From Fuerstiella sp. (GTDB lineage: Bacteria > Planctomycetota > Planctomycetia > Planctomycetales > Planctomycetaceae), in the NCBI GenBank assembly GCA_014238335.1, contig JABABI010000008.1, positions 34,224 through 93,923 on the forward strand: 59,700 bases of DNA. Direction: 5' to 3'. A program made the translations under genes and the position numbers. The notes under the pieces were generated by a model. The model was not told the DNA's origin, did no database searches, and was given only the letters and a program-made list of their open reading frames with translations. Below are positions 25,350 through 35,218 of this stretch, piece after piece (within the stretch, counting starts at the first letter, position 1; every line of letters starts with the position of its first letter).

Positions 25350-26630
25350 ATGAAAGCCGCTCCCGTGCCTGTCCTTCCCTCGATGTGTGATGTTCGTCAG
25401 CGCTTCGATTCACCTCGAGTCGATGACCTCACCACGACTGTACAACAGCAGATGCAGCGTCTGAATCTGACCGAGCATATCCAGACCGGTCAGTCGGTCG
25501 CCGTCACGGCAGGCAGCCGCGGCATCGCAAATATTCCGATAATTCTGCATGAGACGGTCCAGCATCTGAAGTCCCTGGGTGCCAAACCGTTTATCGTGCC
25601 GGCCATGGGCAGCCACGGAGGAGGAACGGTCAAGGGGCAGCTGGAGGTGTTGCATGGCCTGGGAATCACAGAAGATTCAGTGGGAGTTCCCATTCGCGCC
25701 ACCATGGATACAGTGATTGTTGCGGAGACAGACAGCGGAATCCCTGTTCATTTCGACCGCTTTGCGCACGAAGCAGACCACGTGTTGATTGTGGGGCGAG
25801 TCAAACCGCACACTCGATTTGTCGGACCGATTGAATCCGGCCTGCATAAGATGATGCTGATCGGACTGGGGAAGCACGAAGGCGCGAAGATCTATCACCA
25901 GGCCATTCTGTCGGCCAGTTTTCCGGAGATCATCAACGCCGTGGCCACAAAAGTGTTGCAGGAATGCAGCGTGATTGGTGGACTGGCGATCCTGGAAAAC
26001 GCCGTTGATGAAACAGCACTCATCGAAGGCGTTCGTCCTCAGGACTTCGGAACTCGCGAACCTGAACTGCTTAAGCAGGCCGTCAACTGGCTGCCCACAC
26101 TGCCCTTTGACCGCACAGATCTGCTGATCATTGATAGAATCGGCAAGAATATCAGCGGTGCTGGTATGGACGCGAATATTGTGGGTCGCAAGTTCAACGA
26201 CCATATCGCCAGCAGCGATGACGTGGCGAACTGCCACAGAATCATGATTCGTTCACTGACCGAAGAAACTCACGGCAACGGCACCGGTATCGGCATGGCT
26301 GAATTCACTACACAGCACTGCGTGGACCAGCTGGATATGGTGAAGACACGAGTCAACTGCATCACTGCCATTCATCCGGAAGCGGCCATGATCCCAATCA
26401 CGTTCCCGACCGATGCAGAAGCTGTCGAAGCCGCCCTGCAGACGATTGGGATGACACCGCCGGAAGATTCACGAATCATCCAGATCACCGACACACTGCA
26501 TCTGACACGTACTCGTGTGTCCGCTGCGTTCTTTCCTCTGGTTGAACAAAGTGACACGCTGGAATTCATCGGTGAGCCGTACGGATTTCCGGTGGACAAT
26601 AACGGCTTGTTGTCCGATGTACCGCATTGA
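25350..26630 (+). CDS. LarA-like (lactate racemase-domain) protein
   Basis: 426 residues from ATG at 25350 (MKAAPVPVLPSMCD); an upstream in-frame ATG at 25293 would overlap the previous gene and is less likely. The sequence matches the LarA N-domain family: SVAVTAGSRGIANI (about residue 50), VPAMGSHGGGTVKGQ, GRVKPHTRFVGPIESGLHKMMLIGLGKHEGAK, with the His residues used to hold the nickel-pincer nucleotide in true LarA being plausible in GSHGG, KPHTRF and GKHEGAK. Many members of this family are not lactate racemases, and no larB, larC or larE homologue is in the window, so the substrate is open. It lies 28 bp after the dehydratase gene. Confidence 0.82.
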   Translation: MKAAPVPVLPSMCDVRQRFDSPRVDDLTTTVQQQMQRLNLTEHIQTGQSVAVTAGSRGIANIPIILHETVQHLKSLGAKPFIVPAMGSHGGGTVKGQLEVLHGLGITEDSVGVPIRATMDTVIVAETDSGIPVHFDRFAHEADHVLIVGRVKPHTRFVGPIESGLHKMMLIGLGKHEGAKIYHQAILSASFPEIINAVATKVLQECSVIGGLAILENAVDETALIEGVRPQDFGTREPELLKQAVNWLPTLPFDRTDLLIIDRIGKNISGAGMDANIVGRKFNDHIASSDDVANCHRIMIRSLTEETHGNGTGIGMAEFTTQHCVDQLDMVKTRVNCITAIHPEAAMIPITFPTDAEAVEAALQTIGMTPPEDSRIIQITDTLHLTRTRVSAAFFPLVEQSDTLEFIGEPYGFPVDNNGLLSDVPH

Positions 26631-26718
26631 AGCGTTATATTCCGGAGCGCGATGACCTGTCGGCGGTGTTGCGTTCCGATTCCTTCTGCCAGCCACGCCA
26701 CCCTGGGATCGTAGATCC

Positions 26719-27171
26719 ATGTCTGAACCGCTGAACTTTATGATGGGCCAGTACGAAGCCGTCATTCCTGTCGATCGAATGTATTCTACCAGACACATGT
26801 GGCTGCAGCAGACGGAAGGTGATGTCTACCGAGTCGGTTTTACGGCCTATTCTGTGAGGTTGCTGCAGGACGTTTACTTTCTGGAATGGAGTATTGATCC
26901 CGGCACTCCAGTGAAGGACCGCCAGGAGATCGGCGAAGTCGAAAGTTCCAAGGCGGTGTCGTCCATGTTCACGCCGTGCCCGGGCGAAATTATTGAATTC
27001 AACGACGAACTGCTGAATGACCCGGCGGGAATCAACGCAGACAACTACGGGTCCGGCTGGCTGTACACGATGCGAACGGATGCTGACCTGCTGAGTCCGG
27101 CGGAATACGTTAAAGCGCTTGAAGACGGCTGGGACGAGACTCAGCGAACGATCAAGGGACAGATGAACTGA
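26719..27171 (+). CDS. Glycine cleavage H-protein-like lipoyl carrier
   Basis: 150 residues. GcvH carries lipoate on a Lys and shuttles intermediates between the P, T and L proteins of glycine cleavage. The lipoyl hairpin is clear at about residues 70-90: VESSKAVSSMFTPCPGEIIEFND, with the Lys of ESSKA as the predicted lipoylation site; the C-terminal GSGWLYTMR motif also fits. It carries a slightly longer N-terminus than usual (MSEPLNFMMGQYEAVIPVDRMYSTRHMW). No gcvT, gcvP or lplA homologue is adjacent, so it may be an orphan H-like protein serving lipoate relay rather than glycine cleavage. It follows the LarA-like gene by 88 bp. Confidence 0.88.
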   Translation: MSEPLNFMMGQYEAVIPVDRMYSTRHMWLQQTEGDVYRVGFTAYSVRLLQDVYFLEWSIDPGTPVKDRQEIGEVESSKAVSSMFTPCPGEIIEFNDELLNDPAGINADNYGSGWLYTMRTDADLLSPAEYVKALEDGWDETQRTIKGQMN

Positions 27172-27234
27172 CACCACCCGGCGTCACCGTTGCTTCTCGA
27201 TCCGAGGCCATAGCTTGGATGCAAGAAACAACGA

Positions 27235-28485
27235 TCAGGGGGCGACTGCCTCCTTGACTGTCTCTGCCACCAGTGCATGCACTTTGCCGATGATGCGTTT
27301 TTCCAGCTCTGGTTTCCATGGTCGGCTTCTGGCTTCGTAACCGCCTTCCAGCAATACACGTCGACTGGGAATATAACCGTCGTATACATTTGAATATCCC
27401 GCCACCCACACGGCGGGACCATCCGCTCGGAACAGCTCTTCCTTCAGACGCAGTGAATAATCGACGACAACTTCGTTACCCAGGGCCACCAGCATCAGAT
27501 CATCGCCGATCCGGATTACCTGAACGGGATACGGAAAGTCCGGCCGGTCTTCCGGTTCGAATTCCAGATCCACAGTCCCCATCGCTGTGCGGATGTTTCC
27601 TGACAACTGCCGCTGGTGCAGCGGCTTACTCTGGTTGTATTCAAGGGCCGCTTCAACCGATGTTGCCAGCGAGCGCCCGTGCATTTGGGCGTACTTCAGT
27701 TCGCTGCGAGGATAGGGGTTCTGATCAGCGCCGCACCCCATCATAAACAATGCGGTAACGCCGGAATTATCCGATTCAAAATACTGTTGTGCGAATCCTG
27801 CGTAATCACCCAGCCAGTAACGAAACCCCATCGTTGTGTTATGACAGGCGTAGCCAAAAATAACGGACTGCAGCTCACCTTCGCTATCGCGAACACTGAG
27901 TACCGGCACCGTATGATCGACGGGACCGTTGGGATTCGGGTGGTTTCGAAAGCCGGCGTCGGTTGGCGTTCTGCGATTCATGGCAACGCTGCAGCGAGCC
28001 GAACTATAGGCCAGCGATGCGGGCTCACAATTCTTCAGCGCGTCCCCGACAAGGTTCACCAGTTTTCTGGTCAGCGAATCGAAGTAGTCCTGAGCGTCAT
28101 CGCGAGCATAAGCCGGACCACAGTGCGTATGTGAGGCATTCATCAGCAGGGATTGAGGCGGAATGCCATACTTCGCTTCTATCTGCATCTCGACTGCCGT
28201 ACGCAGCGGCGCGACAACCCCGATTAAATCCAGAGTAATGATGACGACGGAATTTCCTGCGGAGTCCTGAATCGCCAGCGCCTTGCCGAACAGGTCCTGC
28301 TTAGTCCCTTCTGCCGGTTCTTTACGTGAGGCATAACCAGCCATGTGCAAAGGCTGCTCCGGCGTAATCTTTACGCTTGCGGCGCCGGCCTGCCACATCT
28401 GTGCAGCGGGCGCTGCTTCGTCGGCCATCGAGGTGACCACCATGGTCAGAAACAGTATTAGTATTGTCAGAGAAATAATTCTCAC
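27235..28485 (-). CDS. Exported neutral/alkaline ceramidase-like protein
   Basis: 416 residues from GTG at 28485, which has GAGG six bases upstream and opens a signal peptide (MRIISLTILILFLTMVVTSMADEA). A longer frame to 28572 lacks this logic. Features of the neutral ceramidase N-domain are present: AGAASVKITPEQPLHMAGYASR, VVIITLDLIGV, LLMNASHTHCGPAYARDD (zinc-binding His region) and FGYACHNTTMGFRYWLGDYAGFAQ, where the HN is the second metal region. The usual nucleophilic Ser region is not obvious to me and the C-terminal Ig-like domain is missing, so it may hydrolyse another amide or ester. Planctomycetes often carry several of these. It converges with the GcvH-like gene. Confidence 0.85.
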   Translation of the reverse strand: MRIISLTILILFLTMVVTSMADEAAPAAQMWQAGAASVKITPEQPLHMAGYASRKEPAEGTKQDLFGKALAIQDSAGNSVVIITLDLIGVVAPLRTAVEMQIEAKYGIPPQSLLMNASHTHCGPAYARDDAQDYFDSLTRKLVNLVGDALKNCEPASLAYSSARCSVAMNRRTPTDAGFRNHPNPNGPVDHTVPVLSVRDSEGELQSVIFGYACHNTTMGFRYWLGDYAGFAQQYFESDNSGVTALFMMGCGADQNPYPRSELKYAQMHGRSLATSVEAALEYNQSKPLHQRQLSGNIRTAMGTVDLEFEPEDRPDFPYPVQVIRIGDDLMLVALGNEVVVDYSLRLKEELFRADGPAVWVAGYSNVYDGYIPSRRVLLEGGYEARSRPWKPELEKRIIGKVHALVAETVKEAVAP

Positions 28486-28705
28486 GCCACACCTCGCCCA
28501 ATCAATGATTTCTTCAGTGTTAATTGGCAATCTCACAGACCGTTTTCTAACAGCCCGAAGTGTTTTGAACAAACATCAGGGCGGCCCATCAGGCGGATTG
28601 GCATGCCACAGGCGATTACCAAGGCAAATCAGGGCGTTCATTTGCGAAATCGGGGGGGCACATGTCAGAATGCATCATCACTACCCTGGATAATGGAGTT
28701 CGCCC

Positions 28706-31700
28706 GTGTTCGTGTCCCGCCTGTGTCACCACGTTTGCAGCGTCGCATTCTTCTCCGTCGTCGCCGCCACAACCAGTGCCCGCGACCGGCCCAACGTCGT
28801 GATGATCATGACCGACAACCACGGAGCATGGACGCTGGGTTGTTATGGAAATGAAGATATACGAACGCCCCACATCGACCGGCTGGCCCAGGAAGGAACG
28901 CTGTTCGACAACGCATTTGCCAGCAACCCGGTGTGTTCTCCAACAAGAGCCACCACGCTGACGGGACTGATTCCGTCGCAACACGGCGTTCACTGTTTTC
29001 TGCGCGGCGGACATCTTCAGGTCGGGCCGGACGCACGCTGCACGATGAATGAATTCACGTCGATTCCTGAGATTCTTCGGGATGCTGGCTATAGTTGCGG
29101 ACTGGTAGGCAAGTGGCATCTGGGTGGCAACATGACGCCTCAGGAAGGATTCAACGACTACTGGATCACGATGCCTCACGGCGGAACCAGTACCTTTTAC
29201 GATGCGAAGATCATTGAGAACGGCAAAGAGCGAACGGAACCCGAGTACCTGACCGACTTCTGGACAAAGCATGCCGTCAACTACATCGAACAGCGAGCGG
29301 AGCAGATGGACAAACCGTTCTTTCTGTTTCTGGCCTACAACGGTCCGTATTCCCTGAGCCGGTTGCTGCTGCGGGAAGGTCAGAACAGGCACGCCGAGTT
29401 TTACCGCGACAAAGAGCTGCCTTCGTTCCCGCGCGAAGCGGCTCACCCCTGGCAACTTCATAACCGAGACTACCAGAACAATCCCGTATCTATTCGACGA
29501 GTCGCCACCGAAATCAGCGGTGTTGACGACGGCGTTGGCACCGTGATGGAGACATTAAAAGCGCACGGCCTTGATGAAAACACCGTGGTGATCTTTCTGG
29601 CCGATCAGGGTTGGGTGGGCGGCCATGGCGGTTTCTTTGGTATGGGCGACCACACTCGTCCGGTCACAGCACGCGATGGCATGATGAAAATCCCAATGAT
29701 CTGGCGGCAGCCTGGCCGTATCGCCGCGGGCCACAGAAGTCAGAAGCTGGTCGGCAACTACGACGTGATGCCGACGCTGCTGGACCACCTGTCATTAAAT
29801 GAAGCGCTGCCCCAGAAACCAGCATCGCCGGGAAACAGTTTCAAAGTGGAAATGCACGCGGACGCAACTGTAACGGAAAATGCAGCGCAAACGACGGATA
29901 CCGCCGTGTTCTACGAATTCGAATCCCTCCGCTGTATTCGCACGAAAGGCTGGAAGTACACTCACCGTTACCCCAACGGACCACATGAACTCTACGATCT
30001 GCTGCACGACCCGGACGAGTTCAACAATCTGTCCGACAACAAGCAGCACACACAGACTCGCGACGAATTAAAGACACGTCTATACACGTTCTACGCGAAA
30101 CATGCGTTGCCGAAGTATGACCTGTGGGCCGGAGGTGCTTCTCAGACGTTTATCTACGATGGCGTCGAAGAGGAACTGGCTCAGGCGGATACGATCGCAC
30201 CGCCGCCGCTACCTGCAGATTTCAAACCACAGCAGTTCACGCTGCCGGAAGGATTCACAGCAGAACTGGTGGCCGGATCGCCGCTGGTGACTCACCCGAC
30301 CATGGGCTGCTTTGATGACCGCGGACGCCTGTTCGTCTGTGACGGTGCGGGCGTCAACATGTCGGCGGCAGAATTGGAAGAGAACCTTCCCAACAGAATC
30401 AACATGCTGGAGGATCAGGACCGCGATGGCATCTTCGAAAAATCCACCGTCTTTGCCGACAAAATGACGTTTCCCATGGGGGGAGCGTGGCACGACGGGG
30501 CACTGTATGTGGCCTCGCCGCCAAACATCTGGCGTCTGGAAGACACCGACGACGACGGCGTAGCCGACAAACGAGACATCGTCGTGGACAGTTTTGGCTA
30601 CACCGGTAACGCCGCCAGTATCCACGGCTGTTTTTTCAGCCCGACCGGCCGTCTATACTGGTGCGACGGCTACCACGGCCACGAATTCAAAGACAACGAT
30701 GGCAACGTCGTCAGCAAACGTAAGGGCTCGTACATTTTCAGTTGCTGGCCTGACGGCAGCGATGTTCGAATTCATTGCGGCGGCGGCATGGACAATCCCG
30801 TGGAAGTCGACTTCACCGAAGAAGGCGATCTGATTGGCACGGTCAATATTCTGTACACACGGCCACGCATCGACTGTCTGGTTCACTGGCAGTACGGCGG
30901 CGCGTATCCTCATCGTGAAGCGGTGCTGGACGAATTGAAGGTCACAGGAGAATTGCTGGGGCCGATTCACAAGTTCGGCCACGTGGCGATTTCCGGAACG
31001 ATGCGTTATCGCAGTGGCGTGATGGATCACCGATGGGAAAATAACTTCTTCGCAACGGAATTCAACCTGGGCAAAGTCGTGCGACTGGAACTGCAGCGCA
31101 GTGGCAGCACGTTTACGACAACGGAACGTGAATTCCTGTCCTGCAATAACCGAGACTTCCATCCCACCGATGTGCTGGAAGATGCCGATGGCAGCCTGCT
31201 GGTGATTGACACGGGCGGCTGGTTTTATCGAGGTTGTCCGACATCGCAGATCGCCAAGCCCGATGTCCTGGGCGGCATCTACCGCATTCGCCGCGATGGT
31301 ATGACCACACAGGTTGACCCGCGAGGCCTGCGTATCGACTGGTCTGTCCGAACCAATGTTCAGCTAATGCGGGACCTGAAGGACACCCGATTTTCCGTCC
31401 GTGAAAAAGCGATTCAGGAATGTACAAAACGTGGAGAGAACATGATTGACCGGCTTATCAGCACGGTCAGGAGTGCAGACGTGTTCGCCCGCAGAAATGC
31501 AATCTGGGCAGCCACCAGAATCTTTAAACAGACCGCCAGTGCCAAGGCAAGAACGGCGGTATTGCATGGACTGGTCGATCGCGATGCAGGTATCCGTCAG
31601 GCAGCATGGCATGCCTTTGGTGCGGCAGCGATGCTGTCCACACAACGACTCAACGAATTGCAGAAATCAGATCAACAAATCTGGACTGCTGCATGCGACA

Positions 31701-33331
31701 GACTGTGGCAACAGGAGCCATCTGCAGCCGTCCGTCGTGAGGCATTTGCGACCTTTGCCGCACTCAAACAGGATGGATTTTGGGGAATCTACGGACTCCA
31801 GAAAACTGCATCGTTCGACAAGTCGCGCGACCGCGCGGAGCGACATGCATTAAACTATGCATTACTGGAATCGGGTGATGAACTGACGGTGCCGGCTGAT
31901 GGTCCAGCGAAACGAGACTTTCTTTCAGGAATCCGAAATGACGCGGAAGCCGTGACCGTATTTGATCAGATGACGCCGAACGGCCTTTCTTCGGGTGTTC
32001 TGCATGAGTGCATTTCCAATGGAAATCCGCTTGTTGTCCAGGCGGCAGCCGCACTGGCCAGACAGCACGTTGCCAGTGGTCGCTGGCAACCGGATGAGAT
32101 TCGACAGCTTCATATGGCAGCGGCGTATCGGGTTGAGCAGTTAGTCACCGGCGACATCGCGCAGGAGTTATACCAACTGACACCCCTGGTGCGCAGCTTT
32201 GGGGCGTCCACAGAAGTGGCTGAGGCACTTGCCAAACCTCTGGCGTCCGCAGTTTCATCGGCTACCGTCCGAACCACAGTGCTGCAGGCGCTTGCGAGCG
32301 ACTCTACTCTGCCGCTGCATGCCACATGGAAAGAGCCGATACTGACAGCAATGCGGGCCACGAACACCGCAGAACGCGTTGCGGCCATTGAAGCTGCCGG
32401 CTCACTCGCCGCGACGCAGTTTCTCACGCAGCTGCTCTCCGTGGCAACGGATCAGAGTGCGCCGATACCTGTGCGTCTGGCGTCATTGAAAGCCGCGGTG
32501 CGCAGCGATGAAGCCATGTCCCGGGACGATGTATTCCCGCTGCTGCTCGGCCTGATTCAGGAAGGAGCGGCGGAAGAACAACAGGTCGCCGCGCAATTGC
32601 TGGGGCAATCCTCCCTGACACCGGCTCAGCTGCAGCAGGTCGTCCCTCTGCTGAAACAGACCGGTCCGCAGCAATTGGTGGATCTTGTGAAGCTGTTCAA
32701 ACGATCGCTGACGCCGGACCTGGCCGCAGCATTTCTCGATAACATTGAACAGGCCCGCAGTCTGAAAAGCCTCCCGATGGTTGACGTGTCCGAAGTTGTG
32801 AAACGATTTCCGCAGGACCTGCACGATCGTGCCAACGCGTTGCTGGACAAAATGAAAGCCACTGAGCAACAGAAGCTGCTGAAGCTGGATTCACTGGTCG
32901 CTGGATTAGGATCAGGCGACGCCGTCCGCGGAAAGGAGATTTTCTTCAGCGCACAGGCAAAATGTGCGACGTGCCACGTCGTCAGCAAGAAAGGCAAACG
33001 AGTCGGACCTGACCTGACCACCATTGGCGCCAATCGATCGTCAAAGGACCTGCTGGAATCCATCGTGTTTCCATCATCGACGCTGGTCCGACAATACGAA
33101 CCCTACACGCTGGTGACGGTCAACGGCCGTTCCTATTCCGGGCTTGTGATCCGCGACACAGCGACGGAAGTCACCATTCAGCAAACCCTGGGAGACCCGG
33201 TCACAGTGTCCCGCAGTAACGTCGACGAACTTGTGCCCAGCACTGTTTCCATCATGCCCAAGGGACTCGATGAACAAATCACGCCGCAGCAGATCGCGGA
33301 TCTGGTCGCGTGGATGCGGTCACTGAAGTAG
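28706..33331 (+). CDS. Sulfatase fused to PVC-type dehydrogenase, HEAT repeats and cytochrome c
   Basis: 1541 residues from GTG with GGAG seven bases upstream; a signal peptide (to about residue 25) directs it out of the cytoplasm. Residues about 28-490 are a type I sulfatase: MIMTDNHG (metal Asp37/Asn38), NPVCSPTR with Cys77 as the predicted formylglycine residue, VGKWHLGG, and FLADQGWVGGHGGFFGMGDH. From about 510 (FTLPEGFTAELVAGSPLVTHP) to about 880 is the PVC-type membrane-bound dehydrogenase/NHL-like propeller (NRINMLEDQDRDGIFEKSTV, FHPTDVLEDADGSLLVIDTG). About 905-1370 is helical, HEAT-like. The end is a cytochrome c domain with CATCH at 1420-1424 and VGPDLTTIG. These modules are normally separate genes; the joint is one uninterrupted frame. 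It may couple desulfation to oxidation of the same sugar (inference). glmS converges 24 bp downstream. Confidence 0.93.
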   Translation: MFVSRLCHHVCSVAFFSVVAATTSARDRPNVVMIMTDNHGAWTLGCYGNEDIRTPHIDRLAQEGTLFDNAFASNPVCSPTRATTLTGLIPSQHGVHCFLRGGHLQVGPDARCTMNEFTSIPEILRDAGYSCGLVGKWHLGGNMTPQEGFNDYWITMPHGGTSTFYDAKIIENGKERTEPEYLTDFWTKHAVNYIEQRAEQMDKPFFLFLAYNGPYSLSRLLLREGQNRHAEFYRDKELPSFPREAAHPWQLHNRDYQNNPVSIRRVATEISGVDDGVGTVMETLKAHGLDENTVVIFLADQGWVGGHGGFFGMGDHTRPVTARDGMMKIPMIWRQPGRIAAGHRSQKLVGNYDVMPTLLDHLSLNEALPQKPASPGNSFKVEMHADATVTENAAQTTDTAVFYEFESLRCIRTKGWKYTHRYPNGPHELYDLLHDPDEFNNLSDNKQHTQTRDELKTRLYTFYAKHALPKYDLWAGGASQTFIYDGVEEELAQADTIAPPPLPADFKPQQFTLPEGFTAELVAGSPLVTHPTMGCFDDRGRLFVCDGAGVNMSAAELEENLPNRINMLEDQDRDGIFEKSTVFADKMTFPMGGAWHDGALYVASPPNIWRLEDTDDDGVADKRDIVVDSFGYTGNAASIHGCFFSPTGRLYWCDGYHGHEFKDNDGNVVSKRKGSYIFSCWPDGSDVRIHCGGGMDNPVEVDFTEEGDLIGTVNILYTRPRIDCLVHWQYGGAYPHREAVLDELKVTGELLGPIHKFGHVAISGTMRYRSGVMDHRWENNFFATEFNLGKVVRLELQRSGSTFTTTEREFLSCNNRDFHPTDVLEDADGSLLVIDTGGWFYRGCPTSQIAKPDVLGGIYRIRRDGMTTQVDPRGLRIDWSVRTNVQLMRDLKDTRFSVREKAIQECTKRGENMIDRLISTVRSADVFARRNAIWAATRIFKQTASAKARTAVLHGLVDRDAGIRQAAWHAFGAAAMLSTQRLNELQKSDQQIWTAACDRLWQQEPSAAVRREAFATFAALKQDGFWGIYGLQKTASFDKSRDRAERHALNYALLESGDELTVPADGPAKRDFLSGIRNDAEAVTVFDQMTPNGLSSGVLHECISNGNPLVVQAAAALARQHVASGRWQPDEIRQLHMAAAYRVEQLVTGDIAQELYQLTPLVRSFGASTEVAEALAKPLASAVSSATVRTTVLQALASDSTLPLHATWKEPILTAMRATNTAERVAAIEAAGSLAATQFLTQLLSVATDQSAPIPVRLASLKAAVRSDEAMSRDDVFPLLLGLIQEGAAEEQQVAAQLLGQSSLTPAQLQQVVPLLKQTGPQQLVDLVKLFKRSLTPDLAAAFLDNIEQARSLKSLPMVDVSEVVKRFPQDLHDRANALLDKMKATEQQKLLKLDSLVAGLGSGDAVRGKEIFFSAQAKCATCHVVSKKGKRVGPDLTTIGANRSSKDLLESIVFPSSTLVRQYEPYTLVTVNGRSYSGLVIRDTATEVTIQQTLGDPVTVSRSNVDELVPSTVSIMPKGLDEQITPQQIADLVAWMRSLK

Positions 33332-33355
33332 AGTCTGAGTGGAACAATCAGCGAA

Positions 33356-35218
33356 TCACTCGACCGTGACGCTCTTGGCAAGATTTCGAGGCCGGTCGAC
33401 GTTACAGCCTCTCAGCAGCGCCACGTGGTAGCTGAACAGCTGCAGGGGAATCGCGCACACCAGCGGCTGCAGGTAGTCTTCGACATCCGGCACGTAGATG
33501 ACGTCGTCAGCGATTTCAGCAACGGCGTTGTCTCCCTGGCAGGCAATCGCAATGACCGGACCTTTGCGAGCCTTCACCTCCTCCATGTTGCTCATCACCT
33601 TGGGCTGAATTCCCGACCGGGGCACGACGAATACGCTCGGCGTCTGTTCGTCGACCAGGGCAATTGGTCCGTGTTTCATTTCTGCCGCCGGATAGCCTTC
33701 CGCATGAATGTAGCTGATCTCTTTCAGCTTTAACGCGCCTTCCAGAGCAACGGGGAAGTTGCAGAGGCGCCCCAAATACAGAAAGTTGTTGTAGTTCGCA
33801 TATTTGTTTGCGACTTCCTGAACGCGCTCGTGGCACTCCAGTGCTTCCTCAATTTTTGCCGGCATGTCACGCAGCTGCCTGATGATTCGTTTGCCCGCTG
33901 GATAAGAAAGGTGCCGCATCCGGCCAAGATAAAGAGCCAGCAGCGTCAGAACGGTGACCTGCGAAGTAAACGCCTTGGTGGACGCAACGCCGATTTCCGG
34001 ACCGGCATGCAAGAAGATGCCACCATCAGATTCGCGGGCAATGGTTGAACCCACCACGTTACACAGGGCCAGGGTGGGATGACCTTTCCGTTTGCATTCC
34101 CGCATCGCAGCTAATGTATCTGCCGTTTCACCACTCTGAGTAATCGAGAATACAAGTGTGCCATCGGTCATAGGTGGATTGCGGTACCGCAGTTCGCTGG
34201 CGTACTCAACTTCAGTCGGTATGCGGGCGAAATCTTCCAGCAGATACTCGCCTACCAGGCCAGCATGCCAGCTTGTCCCGCAGGCCGTCAGTACCACTCG
34301 ATCGATTTTGCGGAGCTGCTGCGGTGTCAGATTCAGGCCACCGATAACGGCCGTGCCCTCTTCGTCATTCAGACGACCACGCAGTGCGTTTTCGATAGTC
34401 TGCGGCTGCTCGAAGATTTCCTTCAACATGTAGTGAGGATACTGGCCCAGATCGATGTCGGACGACACCTGATCCAGTGTCTGGATCGAGGGTCTGACAC
34501 TTCCGGATGTGCGGTGAGTGATCTGAATCCCACTGGGCTGCAGCACGACAACTTCGTTGTCGGCAAGGTACACAACTTCCTTCGTGTATCCAATCAGCGG
34601 ACTGGCGTCACTGGCCAGAAAGTACTCATCCTTGCCAACACCGATCACCAGCGGACTGCCCGCTCGAGCAGCAATGACTGTCTCCGGGCAGTCGCGGAAC
34701 AGAACACACAGCCCAAACGTGCCTTTGAGCCGATCCAGTGTCAGGTTGATTGCTCGCAGACAGGTCTTCATGCACGGCTCGTCACAATCCAGCTTTGTCT
34801 GTTCGCTCAGATGATGAGCGATCAGGTGGGCCACAACCTCGGTGTCTGTCTGCGACTGGAAGACATAGCCTCTTTCCTGCAGGTGACTTCGCAGGGAAGT
34901 GTAATTTTCAATGACTCCGTTATGCACGATGGCAACTTCACCGTTTCCGCCAATGTGTGGATGCGAGTTTTCGTCAGTCGTCTCGCCGTGAGTCGCCCAC
35001 CGCGTATGACCGATGCCGATTGAGCCCCTTACCGGCTGTTCAGCCAGCAATCCTGACAGCTCGCTGACTCGACCCGCCCTTTTCCGCACGACAATGTCGT
35101 CATCTGCCATCACCGCGATGCCAGCGCTGTCATAGCCTCGGTATTCCAGACGGTGAAGACCTTCCAGAAGCAGGTCCGAAACGGATCGAAAGCCCACGTA
35201 ACCCACGATGCCACACAT
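33356..35218 (-). CDS. glmS: Glutamine-fructose-6-phosphate aminotransferase (isomerizing)
   Basis: Makes glucosamine 6-phosphate from fructose 6-phosphate and glutamine, the first step to UDP-GlcNAc. 620 residues; AGGAG lies six bases before the ATG. Cys2 in MCGIVGYVG is the glutaminase nucleophile; HRLEYRGYDSAGIA, HTRWATHGETTDENSHPH and the SIS-domain segments TACGTSWHAGLVG, SQSGETADTL (here ITQSGETADTLAAMRE) and KEISYIHAEGYPAAEMKHGPIAL are present, ending with KSVTVE. The length is slightly above the usual 609 because of short insertions near residues 145 and 255. It is not followed by another gene in its direction within the window. Confidence 0.98.
   Translation of the reverse strand: MCGIVGYVGFRSVSDLLLEGLHRLEYRGYDSAGIAVMADDDIVVRKRAGRVSELSGLLAEQPVRGSIGIGHTRWATHGETTDENSHPHIGGNGEVAIVHNGVIENYTSLRSHLQERGYVFQSQTDTEVVAHLIAHHLSEQTKLDCDEPCMKTCLRAINLTLDRLKGTFGLCVLFRDCPETVIAARAGSPLVIGVGKDEYFLASDASPLIGYTKEVVYLADNEVVVLQPSGIQITHRTSGSVRPSIQTLDQVSSDIDLGQYPHYMLKEIFEQPQTIENALRGRLNDEEGTAVIGGLNLTPQQLRKIDRVVLTACGTSWHAGLVGEYLLEDFARIPTEVEYASELRYRNPPMTDGTLVFSITQSGETADTLAAMRECKRKGHPTLALCNVVGSTIARESDGGIFLHAGPEIGVASTKAFTSQVTVLTLLALYLGRMRHLSYPAGKRIIRQLRDMPAKIEEALECHERVQEVANKYANYNNFLYLGRLCNFPVALEGALKLKEISYIHAEGYPAAEMKHGPIALVDEQTPSVFVVPRSGIQPKVMSNMEEVKARKGPVIAIACQGDNAVAEIADDVIYVPDVEDYLQPLVCAIPLQLFSYHVALLRGCNVDRPRNLAKSVTVE

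Noticed and set aside
34265..35023. 252-codon plus-strand frame opposite glmS
   Set aside because: Antisense of glmS, no homology or start signal.
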